A stretch of DNA of 18,467 bases from Candidatus Undinarchaeales archaeon (GTDB taxonomy: Archaea; SpSt-1190; JASMDC01): contig JASMDC010000057.1 of assembly GCA_030753015.1 (NCBI GenBank), forward strand, positions 1 through 18,467, read 5' to 3'. Position 1 is the first letter of the stretch. Every line of letters begins with the position of its first letter. Under the pieces are notes generated by a model. The model did not search any database, had not been told where the DNA came from, and saw only the letters and a list, made by a program, of their open reading frames with translations. Of this stretch, positions 7,706 through 14,234 are shown in pieces. A program made the translations under genes and the position numbers.

Positions 7706-8350
7706 CTAGAGCGGTTTCTCCATCAGGACGGACGTTCCCTTGTCCAAGACCTCGCGGTATCCTAATCTTTCGTAGAGCCTCTTCGCCCGATTGTCCTTGA
7801 ACACGGTGAGCTGTACGCACGGTTTCCCGACCTGCACTGCCCACTCCTCGATCGATCCCATGAGGCGGGTGCCCAGCCCTTTTCCCCGGTAACGCCCGGA
7901 GACCTGCATGTTGTCCACGTAGAACGACGTGGGCCCCTCTCTTACGGTGAAATAGGCGATCCTCCGGCTGCCGTGGCGGACGATCCTGGTGCCGTCGAGG
8001 TGGAAGTCACTGCGGAACCGTCCCGGCTCCCACCCGCCCCAGTGCCTGGTGAAGAGCACGAGCATGTTCCTTTTGGTCAATCGATAGCAGAACCGGTAAT
8101 CATGACGGGTGGCAGGAGTGATCGAAAGCTGCATCTCCTCGACCTTGATCCTCACGCTCCTGCCATTGTCCTTGATGTATAAGAACGTGTCGACTTGAAG
8201 TGACGATGGAGGGGGAGCATGGAACAGGCCCCTCCACATACCTTCCTTGACGACCGAAGAGACATTGTAATAACGGACTTTTGTGATCGTTCGATTCTTA
8301 GCGATCCTTCCATTCTCGGATGCGGGACCACACACCCGGCAATGGATCAT
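7706..8350 (-). CDS. GNAT-family N-acetyltransferase with extra N-terminal domain
   Basis: Likely transfers an acetyl group from acetyl-CoA to an amine; the substrate cannot be told. The C-terminal 142 residues are a typical GNAT. MQLSITPATRHDYRFCYRLT opens the fold, the acetyl-CoA loop is SGRYRGKGLGTRLM (motif A, about 151 to 164), and QLTVFKDNRAKRLYERLGY is the usual motif B end. Two starts are possible. ATG 8134 gives only the GNAT. ATG 8350 overlaps the stop of the upstream gene as ATGA and adds 72 residues with a CxxC (C4, C7), KVRYYNVSSVV and FLYIKDNGRSVRIKV, which look beta-rich. No stop separates the two parts and the added codons look coding, so the longer form is preferred, with moderate certainty. 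A GTG at 8155 with AGGAG upstream is a third option. Confidence 0.8.
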   Translation of the reverse strand: MIHCRVCGPASENGRIAKNRTITKVRYYNVSSVVKEGMWRGLFHAPPPSSLQVDTFLYIKDNGRSVRIKVEEMQLSITPATRHDYRFCYRLTKRNMLVLFTRHWGGWEPGRFRSDFHLDGTRIVRHGSRRIAYFTVREGPTSFYVDNMQVSGRYRGKGLGTRLMGSIEEWAVQVGKPCVQLTVFKDNRAKRLYERLGYREVLDKGTSVLMEKPL

Positions 8351-8895
8351 CCACTCTCTCTTATCTCGTAGAGAGCGTCGATGTCCTGCTCGATATTGTC
8401 GCTCCCGGACTCCAGCCAATCGTCCGGTAACTTCGCAATAAGCTTCCATAGCCCCTCCACGTCCGTGGGCACGACATTCACGTCGAGAGGGGATTTCGCA
8501 AGGACCGGCTCCGGTGGCTTTAGGTGGACCTCGATCCAGACCGTGAAGTAAGGGAACTCCGTTCTGTACCTTCCCGCACCTCCCGGGAAATAGTGGACGT
8601 AGACATCCTTACCGTTCACGAGCGTCGCGTGTACGATAGAGCTCGATAGCGGATCGATCAGCTCCAGCCTGGCCAGACGTGGTCCAAGCGCATCGGTGAA
8701 CAGCTTGTAGCGGGAGAACTTGTAGTAGAAGTGCAGGCATGCAAGACCGCCGAACAGGCAGATGGCCATCAGGATGAAGTTCGAGCCGGGGATCACTTCG
8801 GGGAAGATGATATTGACCCAGAAGGACAGGACGAGGATGAGCCCGGCGGCAAGAAAGTACTGGTTATTTTCCACATACCAGGGCAGCTCGACCAT
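8347..8895 (-). CDS. Two-helix membrane protein, hypothetical
   Basis: 182 residues from ATG 8895, beginning MVELPWYVENNQYFLAAGLI. Helices lie at about 12 to 31 and 39 to 58, followed by a soluble domain of about 120 residues with beta-like stretches (SSSIVHATLVNGKDVYVHYF, FPYFTVWIEVHLKPPEP) and a closing helix (VEGLWKLIAKLPDDWLE). The layout matches the three tandem membrane proteins at 6069 to 7702, but I see no clear sequence identity. The ATG at 8895 is preferred over 8955 because a TATA element lies 24 to 31 bases before it and the 8955 start would overlap the divergent ABC gene. The last codons overlap the next gene as ATGA, so it is probably translated together with the acetyltransferase. 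Confidence 0.68.
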   Translation of the reverse strand: MVELPWYVENNQYFLAAGLILVLSFWVNIIFPEVIPGSNFILMAICLFGGLACLHFYYKFSRYKLFTDALGPRLARLELIDPLSSSIVHATLVNGKDVYVHYFPGGAGRYRTEFPYFTVWIEVHLKPPEPVLAKSPLDVNVVPTDVEGLWKLIAKLPDDWLESGSDNIEQDIDALYEIRESG

Positions 8896-8915
8896 CGAAG
8901 TGCTGATCGGCTGTC

Positions 8916-8927
8916 GATAATAAAAGG
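8916..8927. promoter_or_regulatory. Two-way TATA element between membrane protein and ABC exporter
   Basis: The stretch GATAATAAAAGG lies between the divergent starts. On the plus strand TAATAAAAG is 22 to 30 bases before the TTG at 8948. On the minus strand TTTTATTA is 24 to 31 bases before the ATG at 8895. Both distances fit archaeal TATA-to-start spacing for leaderless messages. It is the second case of this arrangement in the window, after the proS/mre11 gap. Confidence 0.6.
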
Positions 8928-8947
8928 CTTCCTCGAAGGAAAAGTAC

Positions 8948-9925
8948 TTGAACATCGATGACGCCGCCCTCGACGTGACCGATGCCGCCATCATCATCGA
9001 TGGGATGTCCAAGACCTTCGTCTCCCCCTCGCGGACGGTCGACGCGCTCCGGGACTTCTCGCTCTCCATCGACGGCGGCCAGATTTTCGGCCTGCTGGGC
9101 CCCAACGGTGCAGGGAAGACCACGCTCGTGGACATCCTCGCCACCGTGCTTCTGCCCACGAGCGGGACGGCGCGGGTGCTGGGCCATGACGTCGTGCGCG
9201 ACACCGCGAAGGTGCGCGAGCGCATCGGGCTTTGCGTGGGCGGCGCCTACTTCTTCTACAACCTCACACCCCGCGAGATCCTCACTTACTACGGCAAGCT
9301 GTTCGACCTCCCGGCCTCCAGACGCACCCGCCGCATCGATGAGCTCTTCGACACGTTCGGGATCACAGCCTTCGAGCACGCACGGTTCTCCAAGCTCTCC
9401 ACGGGCATGAAGCAGAAGGTCGGCATAGCAAAGTCGCTGCTCAACGATCCCGAGATGCTCTTTATGGACGAGCCCACTACCGGTCTTGACGTGGACGTGG
9501 CACGGGAGGTGCGCGCCCACTTCAAGCGACTGGTTGAGGAGGATGGGAAGACAATCCTCCTAACCTCGCACCAGCTCTTCGAGGTGGAGGAGCTATGCTC
9601 GACCATCGCCGTCATCAACGACGGGCGGAAGGTAGTAGAGGGCTCCATCGACGATATCCGACGGGAGCTGGGATTCCCCGACGCCATACGCCTCATCGTC
9701 GATGGCGACGTGGACCTCGACGTGCTGCGTTCTCTCTCCGCGGTGACGGCCGTGGACCGAGACGGTGACGAGGTGGTCATCCGGTCAACCTGCGCATTCG
9801 ACACGGTGATGGACCTGGCCGGTCTGGTACGGGAGAAGCGCCTTCCCGTGGTGGACATGGAGGTGCGCAAGTCGTCACTGGAGGAGATGTTCACGTCCCT
9901 CGTACGGGGTGATGGCACTGGCTGA
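8948..9925 (+). CDS. ABC transporter ATP-binding protein (ABC-2/DrrA type)
   Basis: Cytoplasmic ATPase that powers export together with the permease encoded next. 325 residues. Walker A is GPNGAGKTT, the Q-loop region is followed by YFFYNLTPREIL, the signature is LSTGMKQKV (LSTGM in place of LSGGQ, common in this subfamily), Walker B is EMLFMDEPTTGLD, and the switch histidine is in LLTSHQLFE. A C-terminal extension of about 90 residues (from VEGSIDDIRRELG on) is typical of drug, lipid or NodI-like exporters. The start is uncertain. TTG 8948 is favoured by TATA spacing and by strongly coding-like codons just after it; GTG 8975 is the alternative. It overlaps the permease gene by 14 bases. The substrate is not inferable. 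Confidence 0.92.
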   Translation: MNIDDAALDVTDAAIIIDGMSKTFVSPSRTVDALRDFSLSIDGGQIFGLLGPNGAGKTTLVDILATVLLPTSGTARVLGHDVVRDTAKVRERIGLCVGGAYFFYNLTPREILTYYGKLFDLPASRRTRRIDELFDTFGITAFEHARFSKLSTGMKQKVGIAKSLLNDPEMLFMDEPTTGLDVDVAREVRAHFKRLVEEDGKTILLTSHQLFEVEELCSTIAVINDGRKVVEGSIDDIRRELGFPDAIRLIVDGDVDLDVLRSLSAVTAVDRDGDEVVIRSTCAFDTVMDLAGLVREKRLPVVDMEVRKSSLEEMFTSLVRGDGTG

Positions 9926-10712
9926 GAGCGACTGGGCCTTCTTCTACAAGCACCGGCTCATCATGCGCAGGTCACTTGCTGAGCTGTCGTGGGTGCTCAT
10001 CTTCCCCTTCATAACCCTGTTCTCCATCGGCATCCTAACCCGCTACATCGTCAGCATCGACGACGCTCGCGACATCGGCGGATTCATCCTGGTGGGCACC
10101 TTCGTGTGGACCTTCTACTCGCTGGTGCAGCGCGCCATGAGCTACGGCGTGATGTTCGATATCTGGAACCGGTGCCTGGTGCACATCATCATCGCTCCGC
10201 GCTTCGTCCGCTCGTTCCTGGTGGGCAACGCCCTCTTCGGCGTGTCGTCGGCTGTGTTCACGACTGTGCTCACCGGCGCCTGCGCGTACGTGATGTTCGG
10301 TTTCAACATCCTGGACGCGGGCTGGATCCTTCCGCTGGCCCTGGGCATCATCAGCCTGTACGCAATGGCGGAGGGGCTTGTGATCGTCAGCTTCGTGCTC
10401 ACTCACGGGTACGAGTACGTGGCGCTGATCTGGCAGCTGGTGGGGATCATCATGATACTCTCGGGGGTGTACTATCCGATCTCCCTCTTCCCCCTGTGGC
10501 TCAAGGCCGCCTCCCTCCTCCTCCCCCACACCCACGTGCTGGTGGCATTGCGCACTGTGATGTTCCCGGCACTCATGGACGTGGAAGTGAACGCCTTCCA
10601 CCACCTCGGCTACGGCCTGCTGCTGGCCGTCGTCTACCTCGCCCTGGGGATAAAATTGTTCTACCGGGCGCTCGACGAGTCACGGACCACGGGGGCCATC
10701 ACGGACCTGTAG
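9912..10712 (+). CDS. ABC-2 type exporter permease
   Basis: Integral membrane partner of the preceding ATPase. 266 residues from ATG 9912; the GTG at 9909 just before it is also possible. A short cytoplasmic start (AESDWAFFYKHRLIMRRS) leads into about six hydrophobic helices, near 26 to 44, 55 to 75, 97 to 128, 135 to 158, 165 to 190 and 230 to 252. The segment SGVYYPISLFPLWLKAASLLLP followed by THVLVALR is characteristic of ABC-2 permeases, where the conserved P-x-x-x-P helix precedes the last transmembrane helix. The gene overlaps the ATPase end by 14 bases, so the two are coupled. Exporters of this type move drugs, lipids or polysaccharides; none can be chosen here. Confidence 0.92.
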   Translation: MALAESDWAFFYKHRLIMRRSLAELSWVLIFPFITLFSIGILTRYIVSIDDARDIGGFILVGTFVWTFYSLVQRAMSYGVMFDIWNRCLVHIIIAPRFVRSFLVGNALFGVSSAVFTTVLTGACAYVMFGFNILDAGWILPLALGIISLYAMAEGLVIVSFVLTHGYEYVALIWQLVGIIMILSGVYYPISLFPLWLKAASLLLPHTHVLVALRTVMFPALMDVEVNAFHHLGYGLLLAVVYLALGIKLFYRALDESRTTGAITDL

Positions 10713-10740
10713 GTCAGGACCGCCGTGCCCGTTCGCCCTG

Positions 10741-10755
10741 CTATATTTTAATATG
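10741..10755 (+). promoter_or_regulatory. TATA element of the deazaflavin oxidoreductase gene
   Basis: CTATATTTTAATATG stands out in GC-rich surroundings, 22 to 36 bases before the ATG at 10777. The spacing predicts transcription starting at or just before the start codon. It separates this gene from the ABC operon that ends at 10712. Confidence 0.6.
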
Positions 10756-10776
10756 AGAGCGGGTTGATCCTGTTCC

Positions 10777-11241
10777 ATGGGGACGATCGATGTCCGGGCG
10801 AAACCCAACGCGGTCTTCAAGTTCTTTACACGGATACCAAGCTACCTCATCCGGCTAGGTATGACACGGCCCTTTGAGGCCAATATCCTTGTGCTCTCAA
10901 CTAGAGGAAGAAAGACCGGGACGACGCTCCGGACCCCGGTCGGATTCGCCAGGAAGGACGATATCATCTATCTGGCAGCCGTCTACAAGGATCCTGATTG
11001 GTTCCAGAACGCCCTCGAGGATCCTGAAGTGAAGGTCCAGATCGGAAAGCGACATCTGAAAGGTTATGCTTCAGGAGTGGACGACCTTGAGGAAAAAGCA
11101 GAGGCCTACCGTGCGATCGTGAAAGCACAAGGGGAAAAATCGGCAGAACAGTATTATTATGTGAAGCCAGGGATGGATGATAATCAGATAGGCTCGATCG
11201 GGGAAGGCCTACCGATGATGCGGATCCAAGTGGTAGAATAA
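10777..11241 (+). CDS. F420-type nitroreductase-family (DDN-like) oxidoreductase
   Basis: 154 residues with the split beta-barrel pattern of the deazaflavin-dependent nitroreductase family. The telling segment is ILVLSTRGRKTGTTLRTPVG (about 37 to 56), followed by DDIIYLAAVYKDPDWFQNAL and then a strand with VKVQIGKRHLKGYA. Family members such as mycobacterial Ddn reduce substrates with F420H2; archaeal relatives are poorly characterised. The protein is likely cytoplasmic or membrane-peripheral. It appears to be a single-gene unit with its own TATA element, and is followed by hairpins and then the insertion sequence. The family call is firm; the cofactor is inferred from the family and the substrate is unknown. 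Confidence 0.88.
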   Translation: MGTIDVRAKPNAVFKFFTRIPSYLIRLGMTRPFEANILVLSTRGRKTGTTLRTPVGFARKDDIIYLAAVYKDPDWFQNALEDPEVKVQIGKRHLKGYASGVDDLEEKAEAYRAIVKAQGEKSAEQYYYVKPGMDDNQIGSIGEGLPMMRIQVVE

Positions 11242-11279
11242 CCACTCTCCCCAATTATTTGAGGTGGTCGGATAACGAT

Positions 11280-11354
11280 GGGGCGCATCTTACACGCCCC
11301 TGTGTGCTGGTTCTGGAGAAGTTCAGATCAGTGAGCCCCCAACCGGTCGGGGGC
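11280..11354 (+). terminator. Two GC hairpins after the oxidoreductase gene
   Basis: The stretch between the oxidoreductase stop (11241) and the insertion sequence holds two perfect 6-bp stems: GGGGCG (11280-11285) with CGCCCC (11295-11300), and GCCCCC (11335-11340) with GGGGGC (11349-11354). No T-run follows either stem directly, so the terminator role is uncertain; they could instead belong to a small RNA. No open frame here looks coding. Confidence 0.35.
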
Positions 11355-11403
11355 ATGTAGGCGGAGGGTAAAAGGTCCGTGGCCAGATCCGCTGATGTTG
11401 TGT

Positions 11404-11420
11404 CCGGTCCTCGGCACCCT
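11404..11420 (+). repeat. Left terminal inverted repeat of the insertion sequence
   Basis: CCGGTCCTCGGCACCCT, matching the complement of 13410-13426 at all 17 positions. It lies on the transposase 3' side, with 140 bases between it and the transposase stop. Confidence 0.93.
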
Positions 11421-11560
11421 GTAACTTACAACATGTAACGATTTCCTGATCGAGCGGCCCTCTCAGCCCTGAAAGGCCATTGAATGACCAACCAATAAGA
11501 GGGAAGAAGGCACACAGTGCCTCCAGCTACTTTCAGGTGCAGGGGCCGGCCCCGTCGCCA

Positions 11561-13315
11561 TCAAGAAGAGATAAGGCACATGCACAGCCTTCGGAACGGA
11601 TCGCGTCGCTCCCCAGGGGGCCGTTGGACGACTCTGGTGTAGACCGACTCGTCGAGCCCGCAGAGCTTGAGTATGCGCTTCTGGTTCTCGTTGAGCGGTA
11701 TGTCGGGCTCAAGCCTGGCGGCCTCCCAGCCGTGCACCTCGCGCACGATGATGGGTGTGAACGCCTCCTGGATGGCGTTGGCAGTGGGCCTGTGTGTCTT
11801 CTGGCCGTACAGCCCCTCGATGGGGGCTTCGCCCTTCTTCGCGAGTTCCCTGCGCACCATGCACTCCATGAATGTGTGGACGGTGACGGCGATGAGCACG
11901 ACGAATCCGAACGCGACGATCCGCCTCGGGCTCTCGAGGCAGTAGGCGCCGACGAGGCTGGGATTCTTGAGAATGCGGAAGATGCGCTCCACGCCGTCCT
12001 GCTCCTTGTACAGGCGGAGCACCGCAGCGTCGTCGAACTTCGCCTCGTCGAGGGTGGTTATGAGGACGAACATCCCCGCCGTCTCCTCCTCCAGCCGCAT
12101 GACCGCCTCGTCGAGCTCCGGCGCGAAGGTGACCACCCGCCGCGTCTCCGTCTCATGGACGTACCCCTTGGGCGGCCGTCCCCGCTTCTTCCGCTTCACC
12201 GCCACGATCCGCTTCTCGACGGACCACGGCATCGAGTGGAGCTTCGCCTTGCACTTCTTCAGGAACCGCTGCGCCGACTCCCGTGCGTCCTTCTCGCAGA
12301 AAAACTCCTGCCTGCAGAACACGTCGATCAGCTTCGCGAGATCCTTCCGCTCCCGCTTGATCGCCTTCTTCAGCGACCTCAGCTTCCGCCCATCCTTTGC
12401 GCTCGAGTGGTACACGATGAAACGGTACTCCCTGCCCTCGAGCTCTGCCCGGAGGCCGACAGAGCGGTACTCGGCGGCGCCCTTCTTGTCGCTGATGGGG
12501 CCGATGACAGCCCACCGCTCGTCACGTGCCGCCCGGCAGACGAGCTCGTCCGCCAAGTTGTACGTGTGGGGGAGGCGGGTCACGAAGTCGATGTGGCAGT
12601 CGGCGAACAGCTTGAGGTTCGTGGGCGTGACCGCCGCGCTGTCGGCGACGTAGATGAGGGACTCCTCCGCCTCCTTCCCCAGCCACTCGCGGACATTCGG
12701 GATCCAGTTGCTGTTGAACATCTTGTCCGACGTGTTGCCGTCCAGGATCTCGCCCACGAGGGGGAGACCGTCCGATGACACACCAACGCCGAACATGATC
12801 TGCTTCAGGTCCGGACGATGGTCCTTGGGGTGGCCGAAGGTGATGTTCACCGGCGGCGACTCGTGGCCCTCGAACACGCCCTGGAATGACTTGCTCGTAG
12901 TGTCCGTATGGATGATGTTCGTGGAAATGTCGAACCGCCGGGCAAGCGATCGCGTGATCTCCGAGAAGATCCGCTGGGGGCCCGCATCGAAGAACTGGTC
13001 GAGGACATCGCCCGCCCGATACTGGTTGATGTCATCGGGACGGAGGTCGGGTCGCCATGGGAAGAGCAGCGGCATCGGCTTGTCCGAGAAGAACGTCGGC
13101 AGACGCACCAGACGGACCTTCTCGTTCGAGAGGATGTTGTGCACCATCGCGGCAACGATGGTGCCCGCGTCCACCTCCGCTTGGCTGTTCCTCTTCCCGA
13201 TCGCACGCGTGATGAGCTGGGGAAGCTTGATCCTCTCCATCACGCCAGCGTAGATGGGAAGGGCGTTTGCGATGTAGGCCGATCTCACGGGGGTGGACAT
13301 GGCAGGCACTTCCAT
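11561..13315 (-). CDS. IS1634-type (DUF4277 + DDE) transposase
   Basis: 584 residues that catalyse cut-and-paste movement of the surrounding element. The N-terminal 100 residues (ALPIYAGVMERIKLPQLITR onward) fit the DUF4277 domain of IS1634-group transposases. The RNase H-like DDE core follows: first aspartate D138 in IIHTDTTS, the conserved DGNTSD turn near 192, second aspartate D225 in YVADSAA, and glutamate E443 in the YKEQDGVERIFRILK motif, which has the Y-x-x-x-x-x-x-E-x-x-x-R pattern of the IS4 superfamily. A basic insert of about 150 residues separates the second D and the E. The frame has no stop or shift, so the enzyme looks functional. The start may be ATG 13315 or ATG 13300 (MSTPVRSAYIANAL). 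Codon use is GC-rich like the host. Confidence 0.92.
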   Translation of the reverse strand: MEVPAMSTPVRSAYIANALPIYAGVMERIKLPQLITRAIGKRNSQAEVDAGTIVAAMVHNILSNEKVRLVRLPTFFSDKPMPLLFPWRPDLRPDDINQYRAGDVLDQFFDAGPQRIFSEITRSLARRFDISTNIIHTDTTSKSFQGVFEGHESPPVNITFGHPKDHRPDLKQIMFGVGVSSDGLPLVGEILDGNTSDKMFNSNWIPNVREWLGKEAEESLIYVADSAAVTPTNLKLFADCHIDFVTRLPHTYNLADELVCRAARDERWAVIGPISDKKGAAEYRSVGLRAELEGREYRFIVYHSSAKDGRKLRSLKKAIKRERKDLAKLIDVFCRQEFFCEKDARESAQRFLKKCKAKLHSMPWSVEKRIVAVKRKKRGRPPKGYVHETETRRVVTFAPELDEAVMRLEEETAGMFVLITTLDEAKFDDAAVLRLYKEQDGVERIFRILKNPSLVGAYCLESPRRIVAFGFVVLIAVTVHTFMECMVRRELAKKGEAPIEGLYGQKTHRPTANAIQEAFTPIIVREVHGWEAARLEPDIPLNENQKRILKLCGLDESVYTRVVQRPPGERRDPFRRLCMCLISS

Positions 13316-13409
13316 TGGGGCCGCTGTTGGCGGTCACAGGGTGCCCGTCATCGTTCATAAGCATGCTGGCAAAGGGAATGGGGGAAATTACGTAAGATTC
13401 GTATCATAA

Positions 13410-13426
13410 AGGGTGCCGAGGACCGG
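13410..13426 (-). repeat. Right terminal inverted repeat of the insertion sequence
   Basis: AGGGTGCCGAGGACCGG on the plus strand, the exact complement of the left end. It lies upstream of the transposase start. A TTATGA stretch between the two on the minus strand (near 13366-13357) could serve as transposase promoter. Confidence 0.93.
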
Positions 13427-13468
13427 TTGTGTGGCGGGCCGTATTGTTTTCAGAAAATTAAATGGATA

Positions 13469-13494
13469 CACATAAATATGTGCGAACACATATT
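13469..13494 (+). promoter_or_regulatory. Three-half-site palindromic operator over the vapBC promoter
   Basis: Three copies of one half-site alternate in direction: CACATA (13469-13474), TATGTG (13477-13482) and CACATA (13487-13492). The first and second pair as a 6-bp palindrome with a 2-base spacer. The second and third pair as AATATGTG-CGAA-CACATATT, a perfect 8-bp repeat with a 4-base spacer. The region includes TATA-like ATAAATATG about 30 bases before the antitoxin ATG, so a bound protein would block transcription. Ribbon-helix-helix antitoxins commonly bind such repeats in their own promoter, so the antitoxin is the expected ligand. Confidence 0.7.
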
Positions 13495-13508
13495 CTATTT
13501 GTATCAAA

Positions 13509-13733
13509 ATGCCAACGATGACATTATCCGTTCCGGAAGATCTTCAGGTCCTGATCAAGAAACACAATCATATCAAATGGAGTGAGATCGCGCGAAGGGC
13601 GATGTGGGATTATGCAAGGAAGATGGAGATCCTTGATCAACTCACCGCGAACAGCGAATTGACAGATGAGGACGTGCACGAGCTGGACAAGGTACTAAAG
13701 GCCGCACTCTCCAAGCACTATCCGGAGAAATAG
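13509..13733 (+). CDS. VapB-type ribbon-helix-helix antitoxin
   Basis: 74 residues. The first 45 read as a ribbon-helix-helix DNA-binding fold: a short strand TMTLSVPEDLQVLIKKH, then a helix starting IKWSEIARRAMWDYARKM. The rest (LTANSELTDEDVHELDKVLK) is a charged tail of the sort that wraps the toxin. It should neutralise the PIN toxin encoded three bases downstream and repress the operon through the palindromes just before it. The start is ATG 13509, with no Shine-Dalgarno; the message may be nearly leaderless. The operon is clearly more AT-rich than its neighbours, which suggests acquisition by transfer. Exact VapB subfamily not assigned. Confidence 0.85.
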   Translation: MPTMTLSVPEDLQVLIKKHNHIKWSEIARRAMWDYARKMEILDQLTANSELTDEDVHELDKVLKAALSKHYPEK

Positions 13734-13736
13734 CTC

Positions 13737-14153
13737 GTGGAACTGATAGTCGATACGAACATCCTCGTAGCTGGTCTGATACGGGATTCCGTCGTCCGAC
13801 AGGTATTATTACACCCGGACTTCACGTTCTACGCTCCCGATCATCTTCTGTACGAGATCGAGAAACACAAGGACCTCTTTCTTGCGAAGTCAAAGTTGTC
13901 ATGTCCGGCATTTGAGGCGGTTCTGAACATGCTCGTCGAAAGGGTATCGATCCTATCTCACGACGACATCCAGAAACACATTGGCGAGGCCAGGGGGATC
14001 ATTGGAAAGATCGATCCCGATGATGCTACCTTCATTGCGTGTGCATTGGCGGTCAAGAATGATGGTATCTGGACGGAAGATCGTGATTTCTCAAGACAGA
14101 GCAAGATCAGGGTCTGGAGTACGAAAGAGCTTCTTCAATATCTCCTAGACTGA
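13737..14153 (+). CDS. VapC-type PIN-domain toxin ribonuclease
   Basis: 138 residues with a PIN fold, a Mg-dependent RNase that in VapBC pairs typically cuts tRNA or rRNA and halts growth. Acidic residues expected at the active site are present: D6 in LIVDTNILVAGL, E40 or E42 in YEIEKHK, D93/D96 in IDPDDATFIACALA, and D115 in WTEDRDF. The C-terminal strand is IRVWSTKELLQYL. The start is GTG 13737, three bases after the antitoxin stop, with GGAG at 13724-13727 upstream; the two are thus translated as a pair. Base composition is lower in GC than flanking genes. The catalytic set is intact, so the toxin should be active. The target RNA cannot be predicted. Confidence 0.87.
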   Translation: MELIVDTNILVAGLIRDSVVRQVLLHPDFTFYAPDHLLYEIEKHKDLFLAKSKLSCPAFEAVLNMLVERVSILSHDDIQKHIGEARGIIGKIDPDDATFIACALAVKNDGIWTEDRDFSRQSKIRVWSTKELLQYLLD

Positions 14154-14205
14154 CTGTTTAGTGTTAACTGCGGTAGATCGTATATAGGTTATACGGCTTC
14201 GAACA

Positions 14206-14231
14206 GGGCCGGCGCCATCCGGTGTCGGCTT
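14206..14231 (+). terminator. Hairpin between vapC and the convergent methyltransferase gene
   Basis: GCCGGCGCC (14208-14216) pairs with GGTGTCGGC (14221-14229) around an ATCC loop, nine pairs of which two are G-U, and two further G-U pairs extend it. Because of the wobble pairs it folds well only in plus-strand RNA, so it fits termination of vapBC. The 81-base gap holds no other feature. Confidence 0.5.
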
Positions 14232-14234
14232 GCA

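Larger units (their letters stand above)
11398..13432. mobile_element. Complete IS1634/IS4-superfamily insertion sequence with TTGTGT target duplication
   Basis: The element itself spans 11404 to 13426 (2023 bp). Its ends are exact 17-bp inverted repeats: CCGGTCCTCGGCACCCT at 11404-11420 and its reverse complement at 13410-13426. Both sides carry the same 6-bp direct repeat TTGTGT (11398-11403 and 13427-13432), a target duplication of a size typical for this group. It holds one intact transposase gene on the minus strand. Perfect ends, an intact gene and an unmutated target repeat point to a recent insertion. It separates the oxidoreductase gene from the toxin-antitoxin operon and does not obviously break a gene. 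Confidence 0.93.

Noticed and set aside
9400-9440. LSTGM in place of LSGGQ as a possibly dead ABC signature
   Set aside because: LSTGM is a common natural variant in this exporter subfamily, and the Walker motifs and switch histidine are intact.
11280-11354. A tRNA or box C/D RNA in the hairpin-rich gap
   Set aside because: Stem lengths and spacing do not make a cloverleaf, and no C/D box pair is seen.
11480-12778. A 432-codon plus-strand open frame across the insertion sequence
   Set aside because: It lies antisense to the intact transposase, has low-complexity Leu/Arg/Asp/Glu-rich sequence and no domain; GC-rich genes here produce such frames on the opposite strand.
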